64,000 nt of DNA, from contig DATBJJ010000002.1 in the NCBI GenBank assembly GCA_036556425.1, forward strand, positions 3,718 through 67,717, in the 5' to 3' direction. A model generated the notes under the pieces. That model was given only the letters and a program-made list of their open reading frames with translations, was not told the origin of the DNA and made no database searches. This document shows positions 53,077-62,346 of the stretch, piece by piece; within the stretch, counting starts at the first letter, position 1, and the number at the start of each line of letters is the position of its first letter. The position numbers were made by a program, and so were the translations under genes. The stretch comes from DATBJJ01 sp036556425 (GTDB lineage: Bacteria; Acidobacteriota; Vicinamibacteria; Vicinamibacterales; 2-12-FULL-66-21).

Positions 53077-55788
53077 ATGATCCTCCGAGGTCTCTTTCGC
53101 GCGCGTCGGCTGAACCAGGACCTTCGCGATCAGATCGACGCGCACCTCCAGGAAGCCACCGAGGAGTACATCCGGCAAGGAATGTCGCCCGACAACGCTC
53201 GCCGCGCGGCGCGGCTCGACTTCGGCAGCGTCGCCGCGTCGGAAGAAGCGTACCGCGACGTCGCCGGGCGCTGGCACGACGACCTGTCGAAGGACGTCGC
53301 GTACGGGTTCCGCATTCTGCGCCGCAATCCCGGATTCGCGGCCGTGGCGATCTTCTCGCTCGCGCTGGGCATCGGCGCGAACAGCGCGATCTTCAGCATC
53401 ATCAATGCGATGCTGCTGCGCCCGCGGCCGTTCGCGAATCCCGATCAGATCGTCGACCTGTTCACCGGCGACCGCGCCCATCCATACGAGACCACGTCGT
53501 ATCCGAGCTACGTCGAGTTCCGCGAGCGCAACGGCGTGTTCACGGGACTCGCCGCCTATGGCATCAGGCAATTCAATCTTGGCGATGCCAATGAAGTGGA
53601 AGAGATCTGGGGAGAGGCCGTCTCCGCCAATTATTTCGACGTCATTGGCCTGCCGGCTGCCGTGGGAAGAACGTTCGCCGGTGACGAGGACGTCGTGCCT
53701 GGGAGGAACCCGGTCGTCGTGATCGGCCACGGGCTGTGGCGGCGGCGGTTCGATTCGGATCCGAACGTCATCGGCCGGCCAATCACGATCAACGGCCAGC
53801 AGTTGACGGTGATCGGCGTCGCTCCGGCGCATTACGCGGGGATCATCCGCGGCCTCGCCAGCGACGTCTGGGTGCCGACGACGATGATGCCGCTGCTCGA
53901 ACCGGCGCGAGGGAAGGCGATCCTGACCCGCGGCAGCCGGTGGCTCGCGATGCTGGGCCGCCTCGCACCGGGAGTGACGCTGGAGCAGGCGAAAGCGCGA
54001 TTCGATCTGCTCAGCCTGGAAATGCAGGCGGCGCATCCGCAGGAGTGGAAGTCGAAGCAACAATCGGGATCCATTCGCGAGCTGTTCGTGTCGGTGCTGC
54101 CCGAGCGCGACGCGCGAATCCTTCCGGATCTGCAAGGCGGTGCGTACGCGATGGCCGCGCTGCTCGCGGTCATCGTGAACATCGTGCTCGCCGTCGCGTG
54201 CACGAACCTCGCGAACATGCTGCTCTCGCGCGCGGTCGTGCGGCGGAAGGAGATTGCCGTCCGGCTCGCGCTCGGCGCGGGCCGCTGGCGGATCGTACGG
54301 CAGCTCCTCGCGGAGAGCGTGTTGCTTTCGCTCATTGCCGGAGCGATCGGTATCGTCATTGCCGTCTGGTGGCTGGATCTGCTGCTGGCGCTCATGCCTT
54401 CGCTGCCAACCGGCATTCGCCCCGCGCTCGATCTGCAACTCGACTGGCGTGCCGTGATCTACACGTTCGCGTTCTCGATGGCGACCGGCGTGTTGTTCGG
54501 GCTCGCGCCGGCGCTCCAGAGCGCGCGCGCGGATGTCGCGTCGGTCTTGAAGGATGACGCGGTCGCGTTCGCCCGGAGCGTGCGCAAGTCGCGTGTCAGG
54601 GCGGCGTCGATCGTGGCGCAGGTCGCGTTTTCGCTGCTGCTGTTGATCGCCGCCGCGCTCGTCCTGCGAAGCCTGGACAAAGTGAGACCGGTGCGATTGG
54701 GTTACACCACCGAGGAGGTCGTCGTCGCGTGGCTGCGGGCGGACGAGCCTCGCTACGACCGGCCGCGGATGCTCGCGTTCTACCGGGACCTCACCGAGCG
54801 CTTGTCCGCGCTGCCCGGCGTGCAAACCGTGACGCTGGTGGACGGCATGCCCGGTGGATTCTTCGGCGGATCGCGCCGGGGCACCGAGATCGAAGGATAT
54901 CAACCAGCTCCCGACGAGAGCCTGGAGATCGACAACGCCATCGTCGGTCCGAGCTACTTCGCGAACATGAGCGTGCCGATCGTGGAGGGGCGCGACTTCG
55001 ACGCCCGCGATCGCGATGGCGCGCCGTGCGCCGCCGTCGTCAACGAAGCCTTCGGCCGGCGCTACTTCAGCGGGAGCGGCTCGCCGCTGGGCAAACATCT
55101 CGCGCAGTACGACTCGTCTGGAGCGAAACAGCCGTGCACGATCGTCGGCGTCGTCCGCGACGACCGCTGGCAGTCGCTCGAGGCGCGGGTGCGGCCGTTC
55201 TACTGGCTGTCCGTGTACCAATCCAATCAGAGACGCATGTCGGTGTTCGTCCATACGGCGAGCGACGCGGCGAGCCGGATTGCGGAGGTCAGGCAGACGA
55301 TTCGCGCGCTCGATCCGAACATGCCGTTGAACGACGTCGCCACGCTGCACCAGTTCTTCAACGCGTTCGTATATCCGTACCGTCTGCTGGGTATGGTATT
55401 CGGCGCGGCGGGTGTGATGGCGCTGGTGCTCGCGACGATTGGGATCTATGGAGTCGTGTCGTATGCGGCCGCCCAGCGGACCCGCGAGGTCGGCATCCGG
55501 ATGGCCCTCGGCGCGCTGCGCCATCAGATTCTGCGCATGGTTCTTGGACAGGGTGTGACGCTCGTCGCGTGGGGCCTCGCGTTCGGCCTGGCGCTGAGCG
55601 CCGCATTGACGTGGATTCTTTCGAGCTCGCTCTTCGAAATCGAGCTGCTGTTCGGCGTGAGCGCGATCGACTCGCTCACGTTCGTGGGCGTGACGCTGCT
55701 GTTCTCGATCGTTTCGCTGATCGCGTGCTATGTGCCGGCGCTTCGCGCGACGAACGTCGATCCGATCGACGCGTTGCGCTACGAATGA
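53077..55788 (+). CDS. ADOP-type ABC permease (MacB/FtsX-like), copy 2
   Basis: A 903-residue permease. It differs from its neighbours in carrying a cytoplasmic N-terminal prefix domain (about 1-70, LRDQIDAHLQEATEEYIRQG, then MSPDNARRAARLDFG), a common add-on of these orphan permeases. The usual core follows: GFRILRRNPGFAAVAIFSLA, a periplasmic MacB domain, FtsX block one (about 360-480), a second periplasmic region and FtsX block two (about 770-895), ending NVDPIDALRYE. No ATPase is adjacent. Its stop is 1 bp from the stop of the convergent third permease. Confidence 0.92.
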   Translation: MILRGLFRARRLNQDLRDQIDAHLQEATEEYIRQGMSPDNARRAARLDFGSVAASEEAYRDVAGRWHDDLSKDVAYGFRILRRNPGFAAVAIFSLALGIGANSAIFSIINAMLLRPRPFANPDQIVDLFTGDRAHPYETTSYPSYVEFRERNGVFTGLAAYGIRQFNLGDANEVEEIWGEAVSANYFDVIGLPAAVGRTFAGDEDVVPGRNPVVVIGHGLWRRRFDSDPNVIGRPITINGQQLTVIGVAPAHYAGIIRGLASDVWVPTTMMPLLEPARGKAILTRGSRWLAMLGRLAPGVTLEQAKARFDLLSLEMQAAHPQEWKSKQQSGSIRELFVSVLPERDARILPDLQGGAYAMAALLAVIVNIVLAVACTNLANMLLSRAVVRRKEIAVRLALGAGRWRIVRQLLAESVLLSLIAGAIGIVIAVWWLDLLLALMPSLPTGIRPALDLQLDWRAVIYTFAFSMATGVLFGLAPALQSARADVASVLKDDAVAFARSVRKSRVRAASIVAQVAFSLLLLIAAALVLRSLDKVRPVRLGYTTEEVVVAWLRADEPRYDRPRMLAFYRDLTERLSALPGVQTVTLVDGMPGGFFGGSRRGTEIEGYQPAPDESLEIDNAIVGPSYFANMSVPIVEGRDFDARDRDGAPCAAVVNEAFGRRYFSGSGSPLGKHLAQYDSSGAKQPCTIVGVVRDDRWQSLEARVRPFYWLSVYQSNQRRMSVFVHTASDAASRIAEVRQTIRALDPNMPLNDVATLHQFFNAFVYPYRLLGMVFGAAGVMALVLATIGIYGVVSYAAAQRTREVGIRMALGALRHQILRMVLGQGVTLVAWGLAFGLALSAALTWILSSSLFEIELLFGVSAIDSLTFVGVTLLFSIVSLIACYVPALRATNVDPIDALRYE

Positions 55789-55789
55789 G

Positions 55790-58201
55790 TCAGTCGATCC
55801 GCAGCGCCACGATAGGGTCGACCTTCGCGGCGCGATGGGCCGGAAGCACGTTGGCGACGAGCGCCGCGGACGCGAGCGTCGCGACGGTCAGCACGAGCGA
55901 CGCGAGATCGCGCGGCGTCACGCCGAACAACAATCCGGACATCGCGGGGGCGGAGAGAATTCCCACGGCGGTGCCGGCCGCGAGACCGGCGGCGGCGGGC
56001 GACAGCCCTCCGCGCAGCATGAGACCAATCACGTCGCGGCGCGATGCGCCGAGCGCGACGCGAATGCCGATCTCCTTGGTCCGCGACGTCACCGCGAACG
56101 CCGAGACCGCGTAGACGCCCACGGCCGCCAGGAGGAGCGCGACGGCGGCAAACGCGCCCACGAGCTGCAGGTTGAATCGGCGCGCCGCGAGCGTGCCCTC
56201 CATCCATTGATCCATGCTGCGCACGAACGATGCAGGAACCGCCGGATCGACCGCGCCAATCTCCCGGCGCACGGCCTGCGCCGCGCCGAGCGGCGCGCCG
56301 TCGGTCTGGACGACCCAATACATGTTGTTCGCCAGCCAGATGGTCGTCGGGTCCGGGACCTGCGCGATCGGCACGTACACTTCGATCGTGGCTTCGCGCT
56401 CGAGGCCAAAGTGCCGCACGTCGCCGACGATGCCGACGATCTGTACCTCGCGCGGCGTCTTCTGCCCATCGTCGAGACGCATGCGCGCGCCGAGCGGATC
56501 GCGCCCATCGAAGAACTGCCTGGCGAGCGTCTCGTTGATGATGGCGACCGGAGCCGAGTCGCTGCGATCGGTGGCGTCGAACGCGCGGCCGCGGCGCAGC
56601 GCGATGCCCAGCGTCCGGAAATAGTCCGGACTGATCATCCGGTAGTGCGCCGCGGGCGCGTCCTTTGCGATCACGCCGTCCACGTAGAATCCCGCGGTCG
56701 CAAGATACCCGTTCATCGGCACGACATTTCCCGCGGCAACGGCGCGGACGCCGGAGAGCGACGCGATTCTCGGCTGCAGTTGGTCGTAGAAGTTCTCGAT
56801 CGCCGCGCGATTGCCGTATCGCGCACGCGGCAGCGACAACCGGACGGTCAGCACGTGCGACGGCCGGAATCCTGGATCCACGGACTGGACGTGCTGAAAG
56901 CTTCGCGCGAGGAGCGCGGCCGTCATGAGCAGGACGGTCGAGAGCGCGACCTCGGCGAAGACGAGGACACCGCGAAGGCGATTGCCGCCGCCGCTCGACC
57001 CGCGCTCGCCTTGCTGCAGCGCATCGCGCAAGTCGCGGCGCGCCGCCTGCAGCGCCGGCACGATGCCGACGAGAACGCTCGTGCCGAGCGACACGATCAA
57101 CGTGAAGAGGGCGACGCGGAGATCGATGCCGACCTCAGCCACGCGCGGCAGATTCGCCGGTCCCGTCGCGATGAGCGTTCCCATCAACGCGCGCGCGATG
57201 AGCAGCCCCAGCGCGCCGCCGAACACACCGAGCATCGTGGTTTCCGTCAGCAACTGCGTCACGATCCGGCCGCGCGAGGCGCCAAGCGCCGCGCGAACTG
57301 CGAGCTCTCGCCGGTACGCGGTGCCGCGAACGAGGAGCAGGTTCGCGATGTTCGCGCAGGCGACGAGCAGCACGAGCGCCACCGCACCGAGCAGCATCCA
57401 CAGCATCGCCGCCGACCGTCCGCTGACGTCTTCGTGCAGCGCGACGACTCGAACCGCGGTGTCGGAACCGTGGGAATCCGGATGCTCGTCGCGAAGCCGT
57501 CTCCCGATCGCGGAGAGATCGTCCGCCGCCTGCGCGAGGGAGACTCCCGGTTTCAACCTGGCGATGACGCGCAGGAATCCCTGCGCGCGGTTGCTGCGCC
57601 GCACGTCGGTGGCCGGCGAGTAGGGGACCACGATGTCGGCGTCGCGGACGAGCGTCACGAAGTCCGGCCGCAGGACGCCGACGATCGTGAACGTCTCGCC
57701 GTTCAGGACGATTGACTTTCCGACGGCGTCCGAGGCGCCGCCGAACCGCCGCTGCCACGTGCCGTGGCTGAGGAGCGCGACGGCACGCTGCTCGTCGTCT
57801 TCGCGCAGAGGGCGCCCGAGTGCGACGGGCGCGCCCGTTACGGCGAAGTAGTCGGCAGAGACGCGCATGCCGGAGAGGCGCTCCGCCTCGCCGCCGCCGG
57901 TGACGTTCGCGCTCCATCCGAACATCGAGACGATGCCGTCCAACGTGCGATTGGATTCCTTGAAGTCTCCGACGTCCAGGAGCGAGAGGGGCTGGCGGTC
58001 GGTGCCGGGCCGCACGATTGTGAACGTGATCAAGCGATCCGGATCGGCGAACGGCAGCGGACGCAGGAGAATGCCGTTCACCAGCGCGAACATCGCGGTG
58101 TTGGCGCCGATGGCGAGGGCGAGCACCGCGGTCACGCAGAGCGCGAAGACCGGCTGCCGGCGCAGACGCCGAAGGGACTGCCGAAGCTCGAGGAATCGCA
58201 T
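55790..58201 (-). CDS. ADOP-type ABC permease (MacB/FtsX-like), copy 3
   Basis: An 803-residue permease with the standard arrangement of transmembrane opening (LRRLRRQPVFALCVTAVLAL), MacB core domain, two FtsX blocks and the ending KVDPIVALRID. It lacks the prefix domain of copy 2. The gene is divergent from the LysR regulator, with 71 bp between, so that regulator may control it. The ATG at 58201 matches the family start; a longer frame to 58252 would run over the putative operator. Confidence 0.92.
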   Translation of the reverse strand: MRFLELRQSLRRLRRQPVFALCVTAVLALAIGANTAMFALVNGILLRPLPFADPDRLITFTIVRPGTDRQPLSLLDVGDFKESNRTLDGIVSMFGWSANVTGGGEAERLSGMRVSADYFAVTGAPVALGRPLREDDEQRAVALLSHGTWQRRFGGASDAVGKSIVLNGETFTIVGVLRPDFVTLVRDADIVVPYSPATDVRRSNRAQGFLRVIARLKPGVSLAQAADDLSAIGRRLRDEHPDSHGSDTAVRVVALHEDVSGRSAAMLWMLLGAVALVLLVACANIANLLLVRGTAYRRELAVRAALGASRGRIVTQLLTETTMLGVFGGALGLLIARALMGTLIATGPANLPRVAEVGIDLRVALFTLIVSLGTSVLVGIVPALQAARRDLRDALQQGERGSSGGGNRLRGVLVFAEVALSTVLLMTAALLARSFQHVQSVDPGFRPSHVLTVRLSLPRARYGNRAAIENFYDQLQPRIASLSGVRAVAAGNVVPMNGYLATAGFYVDGVIAKDAPAAHYRMISPDYFRTLGIALRRGRAFDATDRSDSAPVAIINETLARQFFDGRDPLGARMRLDDGQKTPREVQIVGIVGDVRHFGLEREATIEVYVPIAQVPDPTTIWLANNMYWVVQTDGAPLGAAQAVRREIGAVDPAVPASFVRSMDQWMEGTLAARRFNLQLVGAFAAVALLLAAVGVYAVSAFAVTSRTKEIGIRVALGASRRDVIGLMLRGGLSPAAAGLAAGTAVGILSAPAMSGLLFGVTPRDLASLVLTVATLASAALVANVLPAHRAAKVDPIVALRID

Positions 58202-58228
58202 GACCATCAGCGTACGGACCGTGCGCGG

Positions 58229-58264
58229 TATAATGAAGCTCATTGTTTTCATCCGAATGATGAA
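58229..58264. promoter_or_regulatory. LysR/ADOP divergent control region
   Basis: A consensus -10 TATAAT lies at 58229-58234 on the plus strand. Three alternating half-sites follow: ATGAA (58233-58237), TTCAT (58248-58252) and ATGAA (58260-58264). TTCAT-N7-ATGAA is a dyad of the kind bound by LysR regulators; the MetR-type half-site TGAA/TTCA is similar. It probably serves autoregulation and control of the divergent permease. Confidence 0.5.
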
Positions 58265-58272
58265 GTGAGTTC

Positions 58273-59208
58273 ATGGATATCGACGTCCGGCATCTCCAGA
58301 TGGTGGCCGCGATTGCCTCGGCGGGCGGCGTGACGCAGGCGGCAGGACACCTGCACCTGACGCAGTCGGCGGTGAGCCACCAGCTTCGCGGGATCGAGGA
58401 ACGGCTCGGGACCGCGCTCTTCCTGCGCGTGGGGAAGCGCATGCTGTTGACGCCGGCCGGAGAGAAAGTGCTCGCCGCGGCGCGCCGCGTGCTCGACGAC
58501 ATCGAGCGCACCGAGGCGGACGTCCGGCGTCTGGGCGCCGGCGGCGCGGGCGTGCTTCGCGTGTGCGCGCAGTGCAACACGGGTTACCACTGGCTGCCGC
58601 CGCTCGTCGAAGCGTATCGGCGCAAGTATCCCGCGGTCGACGTCGCGCTGGCCGTCGAGTGTACGATGCGGCCCGTGGAATCGCTGCTCGAGGGCAAGCT
58701 CGACGTCGCGATCGTCACGGCGGCCGTGCGGCGCGAGCACGTCCGCGTGCGCCCGCTCTTCGAGGACGAGCACGCGGCCATCGTCGCGCCCGATCACCCG
58801 TTCGCCACACGAGCGTTCGTGCGCCCCGAGGATCTGGCCGGCGAGCGGCTGCTCCTCTATTCGAGCTCGCCGGACGACAGCTTCACGCTGCAGACGATCC
58901 TGCGGCCCGCGGGCGTTACGGCACGCCGCGTGTCGTTCGTGATGCTGACGGAAGCAATTCTCGAGATGGTGAAGGCGCGCCTGGGCGTCAGCGTGATGCA
59001 GACGTGGGCGATCGAGCCCGCGCTCGCCGCCGGCGACGTTCGCGCGGTCCCCATCACCGCCGCGGGCATCCGACGGCAATGGAGCGCTGCGACGTTGAAG
59101 GAAGCCGGCCGCGTGCCGCACGTCGACGCGTTCATCGATTTGCTCGCCGCCCGCGCGATGCCGGCACGTCAACGCCCCTTGTCGCGCCGCCGCACGAGAC
59201 GACGTTGA
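58273..59208 (+). CDS. LysR-family transcriptional regulator (MetR-like)
   Basis: A 311-residue regulator. The N-terminal winged HTH reads RHLQMVAAIASAGGVTQAAGHL then LTQSAVSHQLRGIEERLG; a periplasmic-binding-protein-type effector domain (about 92-295) includes LRVCAQCNTGYHWLPPLV, like MetR, which binds homocysteine. MetR-type identity is a guess from that stretch and from the TGAA/TTCA half-sites upstream; no methionine gene is nearby. The ATG at 58273 has AGTGAG upstream. The divergent ADOP permease is the obvious local candidate target. Confidence 0.92.
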   Translation: MDIDVRHLQMVAAIASAGGVTQAAGHLHLTQSAVSHQLRGIEERLGTALFLRVGKRMLLTPAGEKVLAAARRVLDDIERTEADVRRLGAGGAGVLRVCAQCNTGYHWLPPLVEAYRRKYPAVDVALAVECTMRPVESLLEGKLDVAIVTAAVRREHVRVRPLFEDEHAAIVAPDHPFATRAFVRPEDLAGERLLLYSSSPDDSFTLQTILRPAGVTARRVSFVMLTEAILEMVKARLGVSVMQTWAIEPALAAGDVRAVPITAAGIRRQWSAATLKEAGRVPHVDAFIDLLAARAMPARQRPLSRRRTRRR

Positions 59209-59266
59209 GCGCGGCGCGTACGGCGCGCGAGGGAAGCGCTGCGAAATCGCATCGATCCGACGTCGG

Positions 59267-60163
59267 CTACTTGACGCGCGTCAATCGGGTGCGGCTGTAC
59301 ACCTCGAATTCCTTCCCGGGCTCCGCGAGCTCGAAGATCTCTTCGAATTGGTCTGTTCCCGAGAACACATGCGTCTCGCGCGCGCGAAAGCCGGGCGGAA
59401 TGTTCTCGATCGATTCGCTCGTGAAGACCAGACGATCCGGAGAATCGGCCGGCTCGAGCACGTACTGAGTGACGAAGCCTTCGGTGTGAAACTGCCTGAA
59501 CACGATTCGCTTTCGACCTCGGTCGAAGCCGAGGAAGCCGATGTCCTCGTGCGTCTCGCCTTTGGGGTTTTTCTCCTGCGGCGGATAGACACTGCGATTG
59601 CGCGCTTGAATGAAGCGGTCGCCAAGCACGCGTTCGTACGATCGTTCGACACGTCCCTTGCCCGGCTGTCCTTCGGACGTTCCCGTCCAGCGGCCGACGA
59701 GCCGCGCGACCGGTGCCAGCGAATCGCTTGAATTTGTCGGTTGAGCGCCGACACCGACACCCGCGTTCGGGAGAGCCGCAGCGAGGAGAAAGAAGATCGC
59801 GGTCGACGCCGGTCGCGTCGGCGGCGCGCCTTGCGGATATCGCTGCGTGACGAAGCCGACGATCGCTCCCACGAGCATCCCTGGGAGTACGATCTCGAAG
59901 TAGTGATCGCTCTGACCGATTGCGGCGAGCGAGCTGAGGACGAGGCCGATCAGGACGCCGGCGCCGATGCCGAGCGTCATCGAACGGCGCGCTCGCGCGA
60001 TGACGCCGGCGGCGAGTCCCGTGACGAGGCCTTTGACGGTCGACCCGAGGACGATCGTCAGCATCATCGAGCGCGCTTCCGGTGAGAACCAGGCCGAGCA
60101 GCCGTCCAGGAATCCCAGGACGGCTCCAACCGTGAGGCCGAGCATCGGCTTGCTCACAGACAT
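59267..60163 (-). CDS. Membrane domain fused to a calycin-like domain; function unknown
   Basis: A 298-residue protein. Residues 1-110 hold three or four hydrophobic segments with Gly/Ala patterning (LGLTVGAVLGFLDG, TVKGLVTGLAAGVIARA, IVLPGMLVGAIVGFV). After a hydrophobic linker (about 120-140) comes a soluble domain (about 150-298) opening VARLVGRWTGTSEGQPGKG and including DIGFLGFDRGRKRIVFRQFH, which looks like the calycin/heme-binding FABP-like type that starts with G-x-W-x-G. The combination is unfamiliar to me. It is 58 bp from the convergent LysR gene. No motif assigns activity. Confidence 0.75.
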   Translation of the reverse strand: MSVSKPMLGLTVGAVLGFLDGCSAWFSPEARSMMLTIVLGSTVKGLVTGLAAGVIARARRSMTLGIGAGVLIGLVLSSLAAIGQSDHYFEIVLPGMLVGAIVGFVTQRYPQGAPPTRPASTAIFFLLAAALPNAGVGVGAQPTNSSDSLAPVARLVGRWTGTSEGQPGKGRVERSYERVLGDRFIQARNRSVYPPQEKNPKGETHEDIGFLGFDRGRKRIVFRQFHTEGFVTQYVLEPADSPDRLVFTSESIENIPPGFRARETHVFSGTDQFEEIFELAEPGKEFEVYSRTRLTRVK

Positions 60164-60393
60164 CCCTCCCCGCGATCCCTATTACACACGCGAAGAGTCG
60201 TTTGTACGCCACTGATTACATCAGTCGTCCGACGTGAAGGACCGGCGCGCGTGTGCGGCTATACTCCAGCCGAGAGGGGTGACTGCATACGGGCGTTGAT
60301 CGTCGCCTTCCGCCCCGCGGGAAAGAGCAAAGGATTCTCGTGCGTCGTGATTGCGACGCTCGCGGTCGCGACCGCCGCCAAGACGGCGACCGG

Positions 60394-60816
60394 CTACTTG
60401 GGATTGCTCAACGAACGCGTATACGCAACGAGCGCCGCCATATCGTCGCCTTTGATTTGCGGGTGGCTCGGCATCAGCGGTTTGCCTTTCATCGCGCCGC
60501 CCATTTGAATCACGTCCGTGATCTGCTTGTCGGTCAGCGTGCTCATGTACGCGCGATCGGTGTGATCGCGCGGCGGCGGCTTCATCACCCCGCCCGCGGG
60601 CCCGTCGCCCTTCCCGGTTTCACCGTGGCACGCGACGCAGTAGGTCTTGTAGACTCCGCGCCCTTTTTCGAGCATCGCAGCGGATACCGCCGGAGTGGCG
60701 GCCGCGCCAGGCGTACCGCTCGCCGCGTTGGGTGGCGCGGCCTGGGACGAGCACGCGGCGCCGCCGGCAAGGCCAAGGAAAACCACGAGGATTGAGATGC
60801 CGTTTGCAAGTTTCAT
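60394..60816 (-). CDS. Cytochrome c lipoprotein, possible internal translation start
   Basis: The 3' third of the fused frame can be read as a stand-alone 140-residue protein from ATG 60814-60816, which has GGAG 5 nt upstream. It would begin with a lipoprotein signal (ISILVVFLGLAGGAAC) and carry one CVACH haem site with GMKGKPLMPSH-type context. Mono-haem cytochromes occur in clade II nos clusters as electron donors to NosZ. Whether it is made alone, as part of the NosFY protein, or both, the sequence does not say. The 230 bp after its stop (60164-60393) hold no gene I can see. Confidence 0.6.
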   Translation of the reverse strand: MKLANGISILVVFLGLAGGAACSSQAAPPNAASGTPGAAATPAVSAAMLEKGRGVYKTYCVACHGETGKGDGPAGGVMKPPPRDHTDRAYMSTLTDKQITDVIQMGGAMKGKPLMPSHPQIKGDDMAALVAYTRSLSNPK

Positions 60817-62346
60817 TGGTACTCCGAACACGAGCGATCGTCTTTCGCTCGGCAGCGTGAATTTGATCACCGCGCCGATGACGGGCATCGCGATCCACAA
60901 CGCGAGCGATGCGAGGAGGAGCGCCGCGGCGCCGGACGGCGCGAGGCGCGCCGTCAGGAATGCGCCCGCGGGACCCAGAAGATAGAGATCGGGCTCGAGC
61001 GCGAGGACGCCGAGCACTCGCGCGGCATCGACGGGATTGGCGACGAGCGACGCAGCCAGCCATCCGATCGGTAGTCCGCTGACCGCGAGTGACGACATCA
61101 GCACCAGGTCGTACAGGAGCACGAACGCGAACCAGGTGAAGACGGCGGTGCCCTGCGACTGCGCGGCGGAACGGCTCGCGACCGAGATGAAGAGTCCCAC
61201 GCCGGCGAGGGCAGCGCCCGCCAGGAGCGCGATCGCCGGAAACAGCAGGTAATGGCCGATGATGTCCGCGCCGGCGTGTGCCGCGATGAGCGCGCCGGCC
61301 GGAAGGAAACCTGCGAGCGTCGCGATCGACAATGCGATGAGCAGTCCCGCGTACTTCGCCAGCAGCAGGCCGGAGCGCGCAATCGGCTGCGCGAGAAGAT
61401 AGTCCAGCGTTCCGCGCTCCTGTTCACCGGTGATGGAAGCGGCACCCATCAACACCGCGACGAGCGGAGCGAGCAGCAGACACAGATTCATCAGTGTCGC
61501 CGTGGTCCGCCCGAACGCCTGCAGCGCGAGGCCCGATGCGCTGTCGATGCCGACGGATGCCGCGGCGAGTCCGAGCACGGCCAGAAGCGACGCATACCCG
61601 ATCAGCCATCGGCTGCTGATTGCGTCCGTGAGCTCTTTCGTGACGATCGGCAGGAGCGCGCCGCGACGGATCGGATCGGTCGGCGAGATCGATGCCTGCG
61701 AATCGGCGGGTGCGATCGCTTCATCCGCGATGACGCGGCCGTCTTCGAGCACGACGCGGCGATGACCGGAGTCGAGGAGCTCCTGGCTCGCATGAGTTGA
61801 CACGACGATCGTGCGGCCGTCCGCGGCGAGCGCGCGCAGACGGTCGGCGAGCCACCGGCGGCTCGCGCTGTCGAGGCTGGCGGCAGGCTCGTCGAGCACG
61901 AGGATCGACGGATTTGTGACCAGCGCCAGGGCGAAGCCGAGCCGCTGCCGCAGACCGCCCGAGAGCTCGCCCACTGTGACGTCACGGTAATCGGAGAGCC
62001 CTGCCTGTTCGACGAGCGCCTGCGACCGCTCGAGCGGCACGCCGCGGATCTCTGAATAGAAGCGCATCGTTTGCGCGACGGTGAGGTCCTGGTGCAGTCC
62101 ACCGCTCTGCGGCATGTAGCCGATCAGCGATCGAACGGCGCACCCCTCGCCGAGCGGATCGCGTCCGCCGACGCGAATGCTGCCCTCGAACCCGGTCGTT
62201 CCGAGGAGGCACTTGAGCAGCGTCGACTTGCCGGCGCCGTTCGCGCCCAGCAGCAAAGTCACTTGGCCGCGATGGAACGTCAGCGACACATCGTCCACTG
62301 CCGTGCGAGTACCGTAGCGCTTCGTGACGTGCTGAATCGTGATCAT
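60394..62346 (-). CDS. NosF-NosY-cytochrome c fusion (nitrous oxide reductase maturation)
   Basis: One uninterrupted 650-codon frame joins three things that are normally separate. Residues 1-225 are a NosF-type ABC ATPase (Walker A GANGAGKS near 34-41, LSGGLRQR, LVLDEPAASLD). Residues about 230-505 are a NosY-type permease (PIVTKELTDAISSRW then six hydrophobic segments). Residues 511-650 are a lipoprotein-like c-type cytochrome: a signal with lipobox GGAAC, haem motif CVACH (570-574) and LMPSH as possible sixth ligand region. NosFY and NosD supply copper-sulfur cluster assembly for NosZ. The start overlaps the nosD stop (ATGA). An internal ATG at 60816 with GGAG 5 nt upstream may start the cytochrome separately. 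Confidence 0.85.
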   Translation of the reverse strand: MITIQHVTKRYGTRTAVDDVSLTFHRGQVTLLLGANGAGKSTLLKCLLGTTGFEGSIRVGGRDPLGEGCAVRSLIGYMPQSGGLHQDLTVAQTMRFYSEIRGVPLERSQALVEQAGLSDYRDVTVGELSGGLRQRLGFALALVTNPSILVLDEPAASLDSASRRWLADRLRALAADGRTIVVSTHASQELLDSGHRRVVLEDGRVIADEAIAPADSQASISPTDPIRRGALLPIVTKELTDAISSRWLIGYASLLAVLGLAAASVGIDSASGLALQAFGRTTATLMNLCLLLAPLVAVLMGAASITGEQERGTLDYLLAQPIARSGLLLAKYAGLLIALSIATLAGFLPAGALIAAHAGADIIGHYLLFPAIALLAGAALAGVGLFISVASRSAAQSQGTAVFTWFAFVLLYDLVLMSSLAVSGLPIGWLAASLVANPVDAARVLGVLALEPDLYLLGPAGAFLTARLAPSGAAALLLASLALWIAMPVIGAVIKFTLPSERRSLVFGVPMKLANGISILVVFLGLAGGAACSSQAAPPNAASGTPGAAATPAVSAAMLEKGRGVYKTYCVACHGETGKGDGPAGGVMKPPPRDHTDRAYMSTLTDKQITDVIQMGGAMKGKPLMPSHPQIKGDDMAALVAYTRSLSNPK

